DNA of 64,000 bases, from NCBI GenBank assembly GCA_003521845.1, contig DPHB01000032.1, forward strand, positions 15,519-79,518, read 5' to 3'. This document shows, one piece after another, positions 30,331 through 39,688 of the stretch; position 1 is the stretch's first letter, and each line of letters begins with the position of its first letter. This DNA comes from Oceanospirillaceae bacterium. Lineage in GTDB: Bacteria > Pseudomonadota > Gammaproteobacteria > Pseudomonadales > Balneatricaceae. The notes below the pieces were generated by a model. The model was not told where the DNA came from and did no database searches. It saw only the letters and a program-made list of their open reading frames with translations. The position numbers and the translations under genes are program-made.

Positions 30331-30364
30331 ACAACGTTATAGTGTTATGATGCTATAACGTTGT
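30331..30364 (+). promoter_or_regulatory. Operator of the RHH-RelE pair (12-bp perfect inverted repeat)
   Basis: ACAACGTTATAG (30331-30342) is repeated in inverted form at 30353-30364, with a 10-base spacer holding a -10-like TATGAT. It ends two bases before the AGGAGG ribosome binding site of the antitoxin. Ribbon-helix-helix antitoxins bind such repeats and repress their own operon. Confidence 0.8.
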
Positions 30365-30377
30365 TAAGGAGGTGGTA

Positions 30378-30611
30378 ATGAGCCAGCTATCAAAGCGATC
30401 CACAGTTTATTTTGAGCCGGCAATACATAATGCCTTGAAGATACGCGCGGCGGCTTCTCATGCGTCAATATCAGAACTCGTTGATGAAGCGGTGCGCTTG
30501 CTAATGCGTGAAGATCAAGAGGATCTACAGTCTTTTGCTGAGCGTGTAAATGAGCCCGAAATCAGCTATGAAGCCTTGCTGAGCGATTTAAGCAAGCATG
30601 GCAAAATATAA
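30378..30611 (+). CDS. Ribbon-helix-helix (CopG-type) antitoxin
   Basis: The 77-residue protein begins SKRSTVYFEPAIHNALKIRA, a beta-strand plus helix typical of the RHH DNA-binding fold, followed by SISELVDEAVRLLM (second helix) and an acidic tail that would wrap the toxin. AGGAGG five bases upstream selects ATG 30378 over the GTG at 30372. Its last 14 bases overlap the toxin gene, so translation is coupled. The palindrome just upstream is its probable operator. Confidence 0.88.
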   Translation: MSQLSKRSTVYFEPAIHNALKIRAAASHASISELVDEAVRLLMREDQEDLQSFAERVNEPEISYEALLSDLSKHGKI

Positions 30612-30861
30612 TATAAGCTTTAAAAAGTCCGTCGCCAAGGACTTACGTAGCATGCCTGCAGTAGATGTGAAACGTATACTGTCTCGTATCGAAAGGTTAG
30701 CGCAGGAGCCTAGGGGTGAGGGTTGTATCAAGCTTGCAGGGCATGACAAATACCGTGTTCGCCAAGGGCTCTACCGCATCATTTACCAAATCAGAGATAA
30801 CGAGTTGATCGTTAATGTGGTCAAAATCGGTCATAGATCGAGTATCTATAAAATCACTTAA
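30598..30861 (+). CDS. RelE/ParE-family toxin
   Basis: The 87-residue basic protein has the RelE fold pattern: an N-terminal strand (YNISFKKSVAKDLR), two helices (RILSRIERLAQEP) and the core strands KYRVRQGLYRIIYQI and LIVNVVKIGHRSSIY. The basic residues and the closing HR-x-x-x-Y segment fit RelE-type mRNA interferases better than gyrase-targeting ParE, but the target cannot be decided by eye. Its stop codon overlaps the rhlE stop codon on the other strand. Confidence 0.87.
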   Translation: MAKYNISFKKSVAKDLRSMPAVDVKRILSRIERLAQEPRGEGCIKLAGHDKYRVRQGLYRIIYQIRDNELIVNVVKIGHRSSIYKIT

Positions 30862-32177
30862 CCCCAAATGCCCTTATTAGCTCTATCGGCAATTATTTTT
30901 GCTTTAGGTTTTTGCGAGGGCTTGCTCTGAGTGTCTAATTTGGTTTTGGGTTTGGCGTTCGGCTTTGGCCCTTTAGGCTGGGGTGCCTGGCTTTTACGCA
31001 CATAATTTAAAATCGAAATAGGCACTAGCTTGCGCACGGGGAAACCGTCAATTTCTCGGCGTTCGATAAGGTGGTCTAGGCGGCTTTCTATAGCGCACAG
31101 GTTTTTGAAATCGCCCCAGGCCACAAAAGATATGGCTTCGCCAGGTGCGCCCGCGCGGCCGGTACGGCCTATGCGATGGATGTAGTCTTCTGGTTTAAAC
31201 GGTAGGTCATAGTTTACCACGCGGCTCAGCTTGCCAATATCGATGCCACGGGCGGCAACGCCAGTAGCTACTAGGTATTTAATTTTACCCGATTTGAAAT
31301 CGGCTAAAATTTTCTCACGCATGACTTGGCTTCTATCACCATGAATCGCTTCGGCCTCTATGCCACGCTTGGCTAATTGCACAACGAGTTTGGCTGCGGC
31401 GTGTTTTTTATCGATGAAGATGAGGGTCTGGTCCCAGTTTTGCTCTTTAATCAGATGGCTAAGCAGCGCGGATTTGGTGTCTTTGTCGACCGTGATTAAC
31501 CATTGATTGATGGTCTCTGCGGCTTTGGTTTTAGGTGAAATAGCTATTTCTATGGCAGGGCTTGATGCGGCCGCATGGGAAAAATTATCCGCAAGCTTAC
31601 GTACATCATCACTCATGGTGGCCGAGAACAACAGGTTCTGACGTTGTACTGGCAAGCGATCGGTGATGTCTTGAACTTCACGCGTGGAGCCCATTTCTAT
31701 CATGCGGTCGGCTTCGTCTAACACCAGTACTTCAAGTTCATCAAAGTGCAGCGCACGTTGGTGGGCAAGATCTAGCAGTCTGCCAGGTGTGGCAACCAGG
31801 ACGTCAACGCCTTGGATGAGGCGTTGTTTTTGTGTTTCTGTATCAACGCCGCCATAAACGGCAAATGTGCTTAGGTTGAGGTGTTTGCTGTATTGCTCAA
31901 CATTGTTTGCCACCTGCACGGCTAGTTCCCGTGTTGGGGTAAGAATCAGTGCGCGTATGCGTTTGCCGCGCAATTTTCTTGGTTGGTTAAATAATTCTAA
32001 AATGGGTAGTACAAAAGCGGCGGTTTTGCCGGTACCTGTCTGGGCTGTAGCAAGCAAATCTTTGCCTGCTAGCACGACCGGAATGGCTTGTTTTTGGATG
32101 GGTGTGGGCTGGCTATATCCCTGCTCGGCAATTGCTTGAGTAATGGGATTGGATAATCCAAGGTTTGAGAATGACAT
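30858..32177 (-). CDS. rhlE: DEAD-box RNA helicase, RhlE-like
   Basis: The 439 residues show a Q motif (GYSQPTPIQKQAIP), motif I AQTGTGKT, PTRELAVQV, the DEAD box (VLDEADRMI), SAT and HRIGRTGRAG. A short Lys/Pro-rich C-terminal tail (QPKGPKPNAKPKTK) would bind RNA. It probably works in ribosome assembly or mRNA turnover. No good ribosome binding site is visible before ATG 32177. The last four bases overlap the toxin gene tail to tail with no terminator between. Confidence 0.92.
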   Translation of the reverse strand: MSFSNLGLSNPITQAIAEQGYSQPTPIQKQAIPVVLAGKDLLATAQTGTGKTAAFVLPILELFNQPRKLRGKRIRALILTPTRELAVQVANNVEQYSKHLNLSTFAVYGGVDTETQKQRLIQGVDVLVATPGRLLDLAHQRALHFDELEVLVLDEADRMIEMGSTREVQDITDRLPVQRQNLLFSATMSDDVRKLADNFSHAAASSPAIEIAISPKTKAAETINQWLITVDKDTKSALLSHLIKEQNWDQTLIFIDKKHAAAKLVVQLAKRGIEAEAIHGDRSQVMREKILADFKSGKIKYLVATGVAARGIDIGKLSRVVNYDLPFKPEDYIHRIGRTGRAGAPGEAISFVAWGDFKNLCAIESRLDHLIERREIDGFPVRKLVPISILNYVRKSQAPQPKGPKPNAKPKTKLDTQSKPSQKPKAKIIADRANKGIWG

Positions 32178-32346
32178 AAGGGTCTAGTGCCTCGGATCGG
32201 TTTTACAGTGGAGAAGAGCCTATTATACCAGTAACACGGCAAAGTATTGATCGGAATCTTTGTATTTTGGCGCCTAGGGTTATATTATAGCTTACTGAAA
32301 TAACCTCTCGAAATAGCCCATTACTGGATCAAATTCCTAGCTTATT

Positions 32347-33417
32347 ATGACTGAATTGAAAAACGATCGTTTCCTGCGCGCTTTGATGCGTGAACCTGTT
32401 GATGTTACCCCTGTCTGGATGATGCGCCAAGCTGGTCGCTACCTACCAGAATATCGCGCTACTCGCGCTGACGCTGGTGACTTCTTGAGCCTTTGCAAAA
32501 ACGCCGATTTTGCCTGTGAAGTCACTTTGCAGCCACTACGTCGTTACGAACTAGATGCCGCTATCCTGTTTTCAGATATTTTAACCGTGCCTGATGCCAT
32601 GGGCCTAGGTTTGTACTTTGAAACTGGCGAAGGTCCTAAGTTTGAACGTCCAGTGCGTACCGAAGCCGATGTTGCCGCTTTAACCGTACCGAAAATGGAT
32701 GACGACCTGGGTTACGTCATGAATGCTGTCAGCACCATTCGTAATGCGCTAAATGGTGATGTGCCACTAATTGGCTTCTCCGGAAGTCCGTGGACACTGG
32801 CTACCTACATGATTGAAGGTGGTTCCTCTAAGGACTTTCGTCATATCAAGGCCATGATGTATAAGACACCTGAACTACTACATCAAGTCTTGTCGGTGTT
32901 GGCTGATGCTGTTACCGAATACCTTAATGCGCAGATTGCGGCGGGTGCTCAAGCTGTGCAAATCTTTGATACCTGGGGTGGTGTGTTAAGTGGCCCTTGC
33001 TACGACGCCTTCTCCTTACAGTATATGCAACGTATCCTAAATGGCCTCACTAAAGAAGCCGAAGGTCGTCGTGTGCCTGCTATCATGTTCACCAAGAACG
33101 GTGGGCAGTGGTTGGAAAGCATGGCTGAAACTGGCGCCGATGCGCTAGGTCTAGATTGGACAACAGAAATCGGTTCCGCTCGCGGCCGTATTGGCGACAA
33201 GGTTGCTTTGCAAGGCAACATGGACCCCAGCGTTTTATATGCTGACGCCCCTGTTATTCAAGCCGAAGTGGGCCGTATCTTGGCTGATTTTGGTGCCAAC
33301 GATGGTCACGTATTCAACTTGGGTCATGGTATCCACCAGTTTGTGGATCCAGAAAGTGCCAAGATCTTTGTTGACGCGGTACACGAGCAAAGCGCTCAGT
33401 ATCACACTAATCGTTAA
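32347..33417 (+). CDS. hemE: Uroporphyrinogen decarboxylase
   Basis: It decarboxylates uroporphyrinogen III to coproporphyrinogen III in haem synthesis. The 356 residues carry the signature [14 protein letters not shown] near the N-terminus, [28 protein letters not shown] and the C-terminal GHGIHQF. It follows gltBD at some distance, as in Pseudomonas, with the accessory junction between. A hairpin ends the gene. Confidence 0.97.
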   Translation: MTELKNDRFLRALMREPVDVTPVWMMRQAGRYLPEYRATRADAGDFLSLCKNADFACEVTLQPLRRYELDAAILFSDILTVPDAMGLGLYFETGEGPKFERPVRTEADVAALTVPKMDDDLGYVMNAVSTIRNALNGDVPLIGFSGSPWTLATYMIEGGSSKDFRHIKAMMYKTPELLHQVLSVLADAVTEYLNAQIAAGAQAVQIFDTWGGVLSGPCYDAFSLQYMQRILNGLTKEAEGRRVPAIMFTKNGGQWLESMAETGADALGLDWTTEIGSARGRIGDKVALQGNMDPSVLYADAPVIQAEVGRILADFGANDGHVFNLGHGIHQFVDPESAKIFVDAVHEQSAQYHTNR

Positions 33418-33422
33418 TTAGA

Positions 33423-33442
33423 AGCGGAGCTCAGGCTCCGCT
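33423..33442 (+). terminator. Hairpin after hemE
   Basis: AGCGGAGC pairs perfectly with GCTCCGCT around TCAG, followed by ATTTGTT. The weak T run suggests partial termination or an mRNA 3' end between hemE and the tautomerase gene. Confidence 0.6.
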
Positions 33443-33462
33443 ATTTGTTCCTGAGGTGGTTA

Positions 33463-33801
33463 ATGCCACATTGTGTTATTGAGTGTAGTACTGGTATTGA
33501 GCAATATATTGCGCCGCGCGAGCTGATGGAAAACGTATTTGACGGTGTCATGGCGTCCGAGTTGTTTGCCACGAAAGACGTTAAGGTGCGCACGCAGCTT
33601 TTTGACCAGTTCATGTCTGGTGCTAATCATCGCTTTTTTGTGCACGTGAATGTGCACCTGTTACCAGGTCGTACAGATGCACAAAAAACAGCATTAAGTG
33701 ACCTTGTCTTGGCTGGACTCGAAGGGCTGGGTATACCGTCCTTGGAGATTAGCGTGCAAGCCATCGACCTAGAAACAAGCTATGTCAAAGCGCTTACCTA
33801 G
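33463..33801 (+). CDS. 5-carboxymethyl-2-hydroxymuconate delta-isomerase family tautomerase
   Basis: The 112-residue protein starts MPHCVIECS, so Met removal exposes the catalytic N-terminal proline of the tautomerase (MIF-like) superfamily. The later FFVHVNVHLLPGR segment, with strands for trimer packing, fits the HpcD/CHMI family. The frame opens at 33445, but ATG 33463 gives the N-terminal proline and has GAGGTGG just upstream. No homoprotocatechuate pathway genes are nearby, so the true substrate is unknown. Confidence 0.8.
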   Translation: MPHCVIECSTGIEQYIAPRELMENVFDGVMASELFATKDVKVRTQLFDQFMSGANHRFFVHVNVHLLPGRTDAQKTALSDLVLAGLEGLGIPSLEISVQAIDLETSYVKALT

Positions 33802-33814
33802 CGACGCACTCACC

Positions 33815-33983
33815 CTCGTCGTTGTGAGCCAAAGGCGAACACGTCGTCATTGCGGACCGAAGGCGTATAGCTCGTCATTGCGAGCCGAAGGCGTGGCAAT
33901 CGCTTCACTTTGGCACTTTGCCTGCTAGAGCGCAGCTTCGCTGCGCTCGCAATGACGGTATTTTAGGCGCTTGCAATGACGGT
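33815..33983. repeat. Cluster of CGTCATTGCGAGC-type repeats
   Basis: Three direct, partly decayed copies of CGTCATTGCGAGCCGAAGGCG lie at 33815-33837, 33842-33865 and 33871-33893. Two inverted copies of GCAATGACGG lie at 33949-33958 and 33973-33982. Between them, GAGCGCAGC (33928-33936) pairs perfectly with GCTGCGCTC (33940-33948). This motif family is a common extragenic repeat in bacteria. It fills the gap between two convergent genes and may end both transcripts. Confidence 0.8.
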
Positions 33984-33995
33984 GTTTTAAGCGCT

Positions 33996-34718
33996 TTACC
34001 GGCTCTGATACATCAAATCCCAAACCCCGTGGCCTTTGCCTTCACCCCGTCTTTGAAACTTGGTAACCGGGCGAAAGTCTGGTTGTGGCGAAAATTGGCC
34101 AGCGCCTGCTAGGTTGCTGTAACCTGGAGCCACTTCCATCACTTCCATCATGTGTTCTGCATAAGGTTGCCAGTCCGTGGCCATATGAAATATGCCCTTG
34201 GGGGCGAGCTTTTGGCGGATGTCTTGGGCAAATTTTGGTTGCACGATACGGCGCTTGTTGTGCTTCTTTTTATGCCAAGGGTCAGGGAAGAATAGCTGTA
34301 CACCAGCTAGGCTATGGTCGGCAATGCACTGGGCCATGACTTCAATGGCGTCATCACAAAATACTTTAAGATTAGTGAGGCCTTGGGCCTGCGCATTGTT
34401 GAGTAAACGGCCGACACCGGGCTTATGCACTTCGATACCGAGATAGTTGTTCTCTGGCATGGTCTTCGCCATGGTTATGAGAGAGTCTCCCATGCCAAAA
34501 CCAATTTCCATAATGACTGGGTTGTCGTTGCCAAACAGCTGCTTAAAGTCTAATAAGCCGTCAACTAGTTGCAAGCCAAAGTTTGGCCATTGCTGGTCTA
34601 GCGCATTCTGCTGGCTTGGCGTCATGCGGCCCGAGCGCTGCACGAAGCTGCGAATGCGGCGTGGGTTGTCAACGGAATAGGAAGCTGGTGATTGGTTTGT
34701 GTCTTGCTGTTCTTGCAT
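33996..34718 (-). CDS. trmB: tRNA (guanine-N7-)-methyltransferase
   Basis: It methylates G46 of tRNAs using S-adenosylmethionine. The 240 residues have the SAM-binding [12 protein letters not shown], the [11 protein letters not shown] strand and the catalytic [15 protein letters not shown] motif. The N-terminal 25 residues are Gln/Asn-rich, before [14 protein letters not shown]. It lies five bases after the DUF423 gene on the same strand. Confidence 0.96.
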   Translation of the reverse strand: MQEQQDTNQSPASYSVDNPRRIRSFVQRSGRMTPSQQNALDQQWPNFGLQLVDGLLDFKQLFGNDNPVIMEIGFGMGDSLITMAKTMPENNYLGIEVHKPGVGRLLNNAQAQGLTNLKVFCDDAIEVMAQCIADHSLAGVQLFFPDPWHKKKHNKRRIVQPKFAQDIRQKLAPKGIFHMATDWQPYAEHMMEVMEVAPGYSNLAGAGQFSPQPDFRPVTKFQRRGEGKGHGVWDLMYQSR

Positions 34719-34723
34719 GGCTG

Positions 34724-35125
34724 TTAGTTCTTACTGATTTTATAGAAGGCGAATGCTAAGCATGTCCAGGCGCCAAGAAGGCTAAGGCCACCTAGGGGCG
34801 TGATCATGCCAAGCTGAGAGATACCACTGAGGCTCATGATATAGAGGCTGCCGCTAAATAACAAAATACCCATGACAAAAAGGCGCATAGCAGCTAAAAA
34901 CCATGGATTATTTGGGTGCTGGCTGGCTATCCACGCGGTGATCAGTAAGCCTAGGGCGTGGGTCATTTGGTAGTCGGCTGCTGTGTTGAAAGCGGCCAGC
35001 ATACGTGCTGACAAAATAGGCTTTAAACCATGGGTGGCAAAGGCGCCCAGTGCCACAGCTAGGCCGGCCAATATGGCAGCACTAATAAGGTAGCGGCGGT
35101 AGCTAGGTTGCATAGTTGAGAGCAT
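34724..35125 (-). CDS. DUF423 small membrane protein
   Basis: The 133-residue protein has four predicted membrane helices (about 12-32, 52-70, 78-98, 106-127), with the DUF423 signature [10 protein letters not shown] and a short N-terminal cytoplasmic segment. Its function is unknown. The start may also be the in-frame ATG at 35113. It forms a two-gene unit with trmB, divergent from hemC. Confidence 0.85.
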   Translation of the reverse strand: MLSTMQPSYRRYLISAAILAGLAVALGAFATHGLKPILSARMLAAFNTAADYQMTHALGLLITAWIASQHPNNPWFLAAMRLFVMGILLFSGSLYIMSLSGISQLGMITPLGGLSLLGAWTCLAFAFYKISKN

Positions 35126-35257
35126 GGTTAATGGTATCCTTTAATATACCTATTTTACCTTACATTGAGATCAATAAAATAGTCGCAAATAGGGGTCATT
35201 GCACATTGAATTTGGTAAACTGGCGGCAGTTTGATGTATTAATAGAACAGGATATTT

Positions 35258-36187
35258 ATGACCACCTTGCGTATCGCAACTCGCGAAAGCCAATTGGCCC
35301 TTTGGCAGGCCGAGTTTATTAAAGCCGAACTAGAGCGTTTTCACCCAGGTTTGCAGGTTGAACTGCTAGGTATGAAGACCAAGGGTGACATTATATTGGA
35401 TGTGCCCTTGGCCAAAGTAGGCGGTAAAGGTTTGTTTGTGAAAGAGCTTGAGCAAGCTATGTTGGATGATCGTGCGGATATTGCCGTGCATTCCATGAAA
35501 GATGTGCCTATGGAGTTTCCTGATGGCTTGGGCTTGGCGATTATTTGCGATCGCGAAGACCCAACGGATGCTTTCGTGTCCAATCACTACAACAGCCTAG
35601 AAGAATTACCACCGGGTGCCTGTGTCGGTACGTCTAGCTTGCGTCGCCAATTGCAGGTGCGTGCTGCACGCCCCGATTTGGTGATTCGTGACTTGCGCGG
35701 CAACGTCAACACCCGGTTGGCTAAGCTTGATGCGGGTGAATACGACGCTATCATTTTGGCCAGTGCAGGTTTGATGCGGTTAAAGTTTGATGCACGTATT
35801 CGCAGCCGTTTATCCATTGAAGTAAGCCTGCCCGCTGGCGGCCAAGGCGCTGTGGGTGTGGAGTGCCGTACCGATGACGCTCGTACGCGAGCTTTGTTGG
35901 CGCCGCTACATCATGAGGATACATCGGATCGTGTAATTGCCGAGCGCGCCCTAAATCGCCGCCTAGAGGGAGGCTGTCAGGTGCCTATCGCCTGCTTTGC
36001 CGTGCTGCAAGGTGACCAGCTATACTTGCGTGGTTTGGTGGGTGACTTGACTGGCAAGACAGTATTACGAGCCGAAATTACCGGCCCTCGTAAGCAGGCC
36101 GAGCAGTTAGGTATTCAAGTAGCCGAAATGCTATTGGATCAAGGTGCTGGTGCTATTTTGGCTGAAGTTTACGCCACTAGTAACTAG
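35258..36187 (+). CDS. hemC: Hydroxymethylbilane synthase (porphobilinogen deaminase)
   Basis: It joins four porphobilinogens into the linear tetrapyrrole. The 309 residues have the N-terminal [44 protein letters not shown] and the cofactor-binding Cys in [16 protein letters not shown] stands before the ATG. It is the first gene of hemC-hemD-hemX-hemY. Confidence 0.97.
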   Translation: MTTLRIATRESQLALWQAEFIKAELERFHPGLQVELLGMKTKGDIILDVPLAKVGGKGLFVKELEQAMLDDRADIAVHSMKDVPMEFPDGLGLAIICDREDPTDAFVSNHYNSLEELPPGACVGTSSLRRQLQVRAARPDLVIRDLRGNVNTRLAKLDAGEYDAIILASAGLMRLKFDARIRSRLSIEVSLPAGGQGAVGVECRTDDARTRALLAPLHHEDTSDRVIAERALNRRLEGGCQVPIACFAVLQGDQLYLRGLVGDLTGKTVLRAEITGPRKQAEQLGIQVAEMLLDQGAGAILAEVYATSN

Positions 36188-36200
36188 GTCTTTTTACAGC

Positions 36201-36980
36201 ATGAGCCTACGGGTACTGGTCACTAGGCCGCAAGCACAAGCGTCATCGACGGTGGCGGCAATAAGCGCATTGGGGCATCAAGTCCTGCCTATGTCGTGTC
36301 TCGAAATTGTGCCCGTATCACTGGCTAGCGATCAGGGTCAAGTGAACAAGTATTTGGCCATGGATCTTGATGCTTATGCTCACGTAATTGTCGTCAGCAC
36401 CAATGCGGCTGCCTGTTTTTTGCCGGTGGTTGAAGACTATTGGCCGCAGTGGCCTCAGGGCCAAACATGGTGGGCTATGGGTGCAACTACCCAGGCGGCC
36501 CTGCAGGCGGTAGATATACCGCAGGTACAAAGGGCTGCGGCTGGTGAAACCAGTGAAGATTTGTTGCGCAGCTTGCTACCTTTGATGAAGGCCGGTGACA
36601 AGGTGTTGATAGTGCGAGGTGTTGGTGGTCGCGAAACCTTAGCGCAAACATTAGAAGCACAAGGCATTAAAGTTGATTATGCCCAGTGCTATAGTCGGCA
36701 GGCGCCGGTATTGGCAGCGCGAGATATCGAAAAAGTACAAGCGTTTCAGCCCCAGATTGTGGTGCTACAAAGTGGTGAAACCCTGCTAAACTTTGAGGCC
36801 AGTTTTGCTGAGCAAATAGACCGTTCTGGGGCGACGACACGTTTGCTGTTACCCAGTGCAAGAGTCTTGCTGCTAGCTCAGCAATTAGGCTACCAACAAT
36901 GTTTGTTGAGCCAGGGTGCTAGTGATCAAGCAATATGCCATACTTTAAGTCAGTATGAGGTCTCCCAAGAGGCCAACTAA
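36201..36980 (+). CDS. hemD: Uroporphyrinogen-III synthase
   Basis: It closes and inverts the tetrapyrrole ring. The 259 residues are poorly conserved, as usual for HemD, but RVLVTRPQAQASS, the VVVSTNAAACF segment, the KVLIVRGVGGRETLA motif and the placement after hemC fit. The frame opens at 36144 inside hemC; ATG 36201, 14 bases after the hemC stop, is the natural start. Confidence 0.93.
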   Translation: MSLRVLVTRPQAQASSTVAAISALGHQVLPMSCLEIVPVSLASDQGQVNKYLAMDLDAYAHVIVVSTNAAACFLPVVEDYWPQWPQGQTWWAMGATTQAALQAVDIPQVQRAAAGETSEDLLRSLLPLMKAGDKVLIVRGVGGRETLAQTLEAQGIKVDYAQCYSRQAPVLAARDIEKVQAFQPQIVVLQSGETLLNFEASFAEQIDRSGATTRLLLPSARVLLLAQQLGYQQCLLSQGASDQAICHTLSQYEVSQEAN

Positions 36981-36996
36981 AAGGATACGGTGAGTT

Positions 36997-38256
36997 ATGA
37001 CGGATAAACAGGATGCTAAGGGTGCTCAAACTGAGTCCGTAAAGTCCGAGCCAGCAGGTGCGCAAGCAACAACAGGCGCCACGGCCACAACTAAATCAGC
37101 AACTAGTCAGCAAGCAAAGGCGGCTAATGCCAGAGCGGCCACAAAATCTACCTCTACCGTCCCTGCTCAAGTCACCAGTAAAGGTGCGGGGTTGGCTACC
37201 TTATTAGCTGTTGCTGCTTTGTTGCTGGGGGCTTATACTGCTTATCAAGGTTGGATCAACGCTCAACAGGTTCAAACCTATAGTCAGCAACAGCAGCAAG
37301 CTCAGTTGTCTGTACAACAAAGCCAAGAGCAGCAAACAGCAAAGGTGAGCCGGCTGGTAAGTGCTATGCAGGCGGATATCAGCACGGAGCAAGATGCGTT
37401 GCTTGCCCAGCAAGCACGTATGGATGCAGCCTTGCAGCAAGCGCTACAGCAAATGGCCCAGCAACAAAGTGAACAACAAGTGCAGCTGCCTAAGTGGGAG
37501 TTAGCCGAAGCAGAGTACCTATTACGCTTGGCCAATCAACGCTTGGCGATGGAGCAAAACCCCGCATCCGCGCTAACCTTGTTGCAAGCTGCAGATGAAA
37601 TTATGCATGCCAGTGAACAACTTGGTAGTTATGGTGTGCGTCAGGCTATTGCCCAAGATATGGCCGCCCTTACTGCCGTACCCCTGGCTGATATAGAAGG
37701 TATCTTTGCAAGCTTGTCTGCGTTAATGGTGCAAGCAGCCAAACTGACCTATGTTGCGCCAACTATGGCTAGCGCTGGGACTGTGCCGGAACCGGCAAGC
37801 CTAGCGACCGCCGTGGCGGATGAGGTAAGCAATAGCGAGCCAATGCTGCAAACATGGACGCAGAAAGCGCTGGGTAGCAGCCAGCAGGCCCTGCTTAATA
37901 CCTGGCAAGAGCTAAAAGTATTGGTGCGCGTGCAACAGCGTACTAATGCCGATCAATTATTATTAACGCCTGAAGTGGAAGCTTTGTTGCGTATGCGCAT
38001 GCAGCTGGCCTTGAGTCAGGCTCAAGTTGCTTTACTGCGTGGCCAGCAAACTGTTTATCAAGCATCGTTGGCGCAAGTGACGTTAATGCTAGAGGATTAC
38101 TATCGTAGCACCGACCTTGTGGCCCAGGCGATGACTGAACAAGTTGCTGAGTTGGGGCAGGTGCAGGTTATGGCCGCCATGCCTGATATCAGTAGCTCCT
38201 TGTATGCTTTGCAAGATTTGCAGGCAGCTATCCATGCCCAGCAGGGAGCCAACTAA
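36997..38256 (+). CDS. hemX: HemX-like inner-membrane protein
   Basis: The 419 residues begin with an Ala/Thr/Lys-rich cytoplasmic segment (1-65), one membrane helix (about 66-84), then a Gln-rich coiled coil and an alpha-helical periplasmic domain (WELAEAEYLLRLANQRL is typical of HemX). The family is often labelled uroporphyrinogen-III methyltransferase, but the protein has no SAM-binding site. Its role is presumably structural in haem synthesis. It lies 16 bases after hemD and two bases before hemY. Confidence 0.9.
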   Translation: MTDKQDAKGAQTESVKSEPAGAQATTGATATTKSATSQQAKAANARAATKSTSTVPAQVTSKGAGLATLLAVAALLLGAYTAYQGWINAQQVQTYSQQQQQAQLSVQQSQEQQTAKVSRLVSAMQADISTEQDALLAQQARMDAALQQALQQMAQQQSEQQVQLPKWELAEAEYLLRLANQRLAMEQNPASALTLLQAADEIMHASEQLGSYGVRQAIAQDMAALTAVPLADIEGIFASLSALMVQAAKLTYVAPTMASAGTVPEPASLATAVADEVSNSEPMLQTWTQKALGSSQQALLNTWQELKVLVRVQQRTNADQLLLTPEVEALLRMRMQLALSQAQVALLRGQQTVYQASLAQVTLMLEDYYRSTDLVAQAMTEQVAELGQVQVMAAMPDISSSLYALQDLQAAIHAQQGAN

Positions 38257-38258
38257 TC

Positions 38259-39458
38259 ATGCGTATGCGAGCTTGGGCTGTATTGCTTTTGGTTATGGCT
38301 ATTGTTGGTGCTTGGTTGGGTGCCATGATGCAAATGGATCCGGGTTACCTGCTGGTAGCTTGGCGTCAGACGACGATTGAAATGAGCCTATGGGTAGGCC
38401 TGGTGCTGGTTTTAGTGCTTTATGTCGGTCTGTATTTTGGCTTACGGCTACTGTTTTCGTTAACTGCGCCTTGGCAGTTTATGGCACGCTGGTCCGCAGA
38501 AGGTAAGTTGCGCCGGGCGCAGTTACAGACTCGGCAAGGTCTGTTGGCTTTGTCCAATGGCCAATATAGCCGGGCCGTTGAGAAGTTATCCGGTTTAGTT
38601 GAAACAACCAGCCAACCGTTGGTGGTGATACCCGCTTTGGCCGAAGCCGAAGCGCGTATGGGGCGCTTTGATAAAGCCCAAAAGCGCTTGCAAGCTTTGC
38701 TTAACGCAATGCCTGAAGCTGGCGCCCTAGTGGGTTTGGCCCAGGCGCGTATTTATATTCAACAAGGCGATGCCGAAGCGGCCTTGGTGCCATTGCAAAA
38801 AATCACGGCACAAGATAAGCAGCATAGTCAGGCTAATGAGTTGCTGTTGGAATTGCTGCAAGGTTTACAACGTTGGTTGGATGTTATTGATTTGTTGCAG
38901 GTTGTCGCAGGTGCTAAGCAAATGCCCGAGGCGGTTATGGCCCAGCAGCAACAAAAAGCCTATGCTCAGGCGTTTTCGCAAAGCTTAAGTCACGATCAAG
39001 CTTTACCACAGTTGCAGCAATTATGGCGTAAGGCCCCTGCAGCGGTACAGAAATCCAGTGCTTGTCGCTTGGCATTGGTGCAGGCGATGCATAAAGCCGA
39101 GGGTAACCCGGCAAAGCGCACTGCTGAGTTTATTGCCAGCAGTTTGCAACAAGAGTGGGATGATGGCCTAGTGCTGGAGTTTGCTCATTTGCCTATGACG
39201 GATACAGCCGATGTAGAAAAAGCTCTAGGCAAGGCCGAAGCTTGGCAGTCACAAGCCAAAGACAGTGCCGCTTTGCAGTTAACTTTAGGGCGTTTGTGTC
39301 GTCGTTTGGAGTTGTGGGGCAAAGCGAGGGACTATTTGCAAAGTAGTATTCGTATGCAGGCCAGTAAAGAAGCTCATGCCGAATTAGCGCGCCTAGAGCA
39401 ACACTTGGGTCATCTAGACACGGCGTTAGAGCATTATCGTGCTGCCAGCATTTTTTAA
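38259..39458 (+). CDS. hemY: HemY-like membrane TPR protein
   Basis: The 399 residues have two N-terminal membrane helices (about 4-22 and 43-65, with the family pattern LLVMAIVGAWLG), then TPR-type helical repeats, for example FDKAQKRLQALLNAMPEAGA and the C-terminal LDTALEHYRAASIF. This protein is not protoporphyrinogen oxidase in spite of the shared name; its exact task in haem metabolism is unsettled. It ends the hemCDXY operon. Confidence 0.92.
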   Translation: MRMRAWAVLLLVMAIVGAWLGAMMQMDPGYLLVAWRQTTIEMSLWVGLVLVLVLYVGLYFGLRLLFSLTAPWQFMARWSAEGKLRRAQLQTRQGLLALSNGQYSRAVEKLSGLVETTSQPLVVIPALAEAEARMGRFDKAQKRLQALLNAMPEAGALVGLAQARIYIQQGDAEAALVPLQKITAQDKQHSQANELLLELLQGLQRWLDVIDLLQVVAGAKQMPEAVMAQQQQKAYAQAFSQSLSHDQALPQLQQLWRKAPAAVQKSSACRLALVQAMHKAEGNPAKRTAEFIASSLQQEWDDGLVLEFAHLPMTDTADVEKALGKAEAWQSQAKDSAALQLTLGRLCRRLELWGKARDYLQSSIRMQASKEAHAELARLEQHLGHLDTALEHYRAASIF

Positions 39459-39568
39459 ATACTTATGAAACTAGGTTTTTAGTCATTAATACTGCTAAAA
39501 AGTAAGTAAAGTATGCTAGAGCTGGGTTTGAGACATTGACATCGGTGGTTGAATCGGACAAACTTCGT

Positions 39569-39590
39569 AGCAGGTGTTTTTGCACCTGTT
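39569..39590 (+). promoter_or_regulatory. Leader hairpin upstream of rho
   Basis: AGCAGGTG pairs with CACCTGTT (one G-U) around a T-rich loop, about 100 bases before rho. rho genes usually control themselves through their leader; whether this hairpin takes part is inference. The 230-base gap after hemY also holds TTGACA at 39536 as a possible -35 element. Confidence 0.35.
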
Positions 39591-39688
39591 GCCCTCTATG
39601 ACTCTCGTCATCGCAAAAATCTTATATACAAGAATATTTAAACTCTAACTTTCTGTTTTCTCTCTGCCTGTCTGGCGCAAAAAATATT

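Noticed and set aside
33918..34112. Plus-strand frame over the repeat cluster and trmB end
   Set aside because: Made of extragenic repeat and antisense to trmB.
38259..39458. HemY as protoporphyrinogen oxidase
   Set aside because: The protein has membrane helices and TPR repeats and no FAD-binding motif; it is the proteobacterial HemY-like TPR protein.
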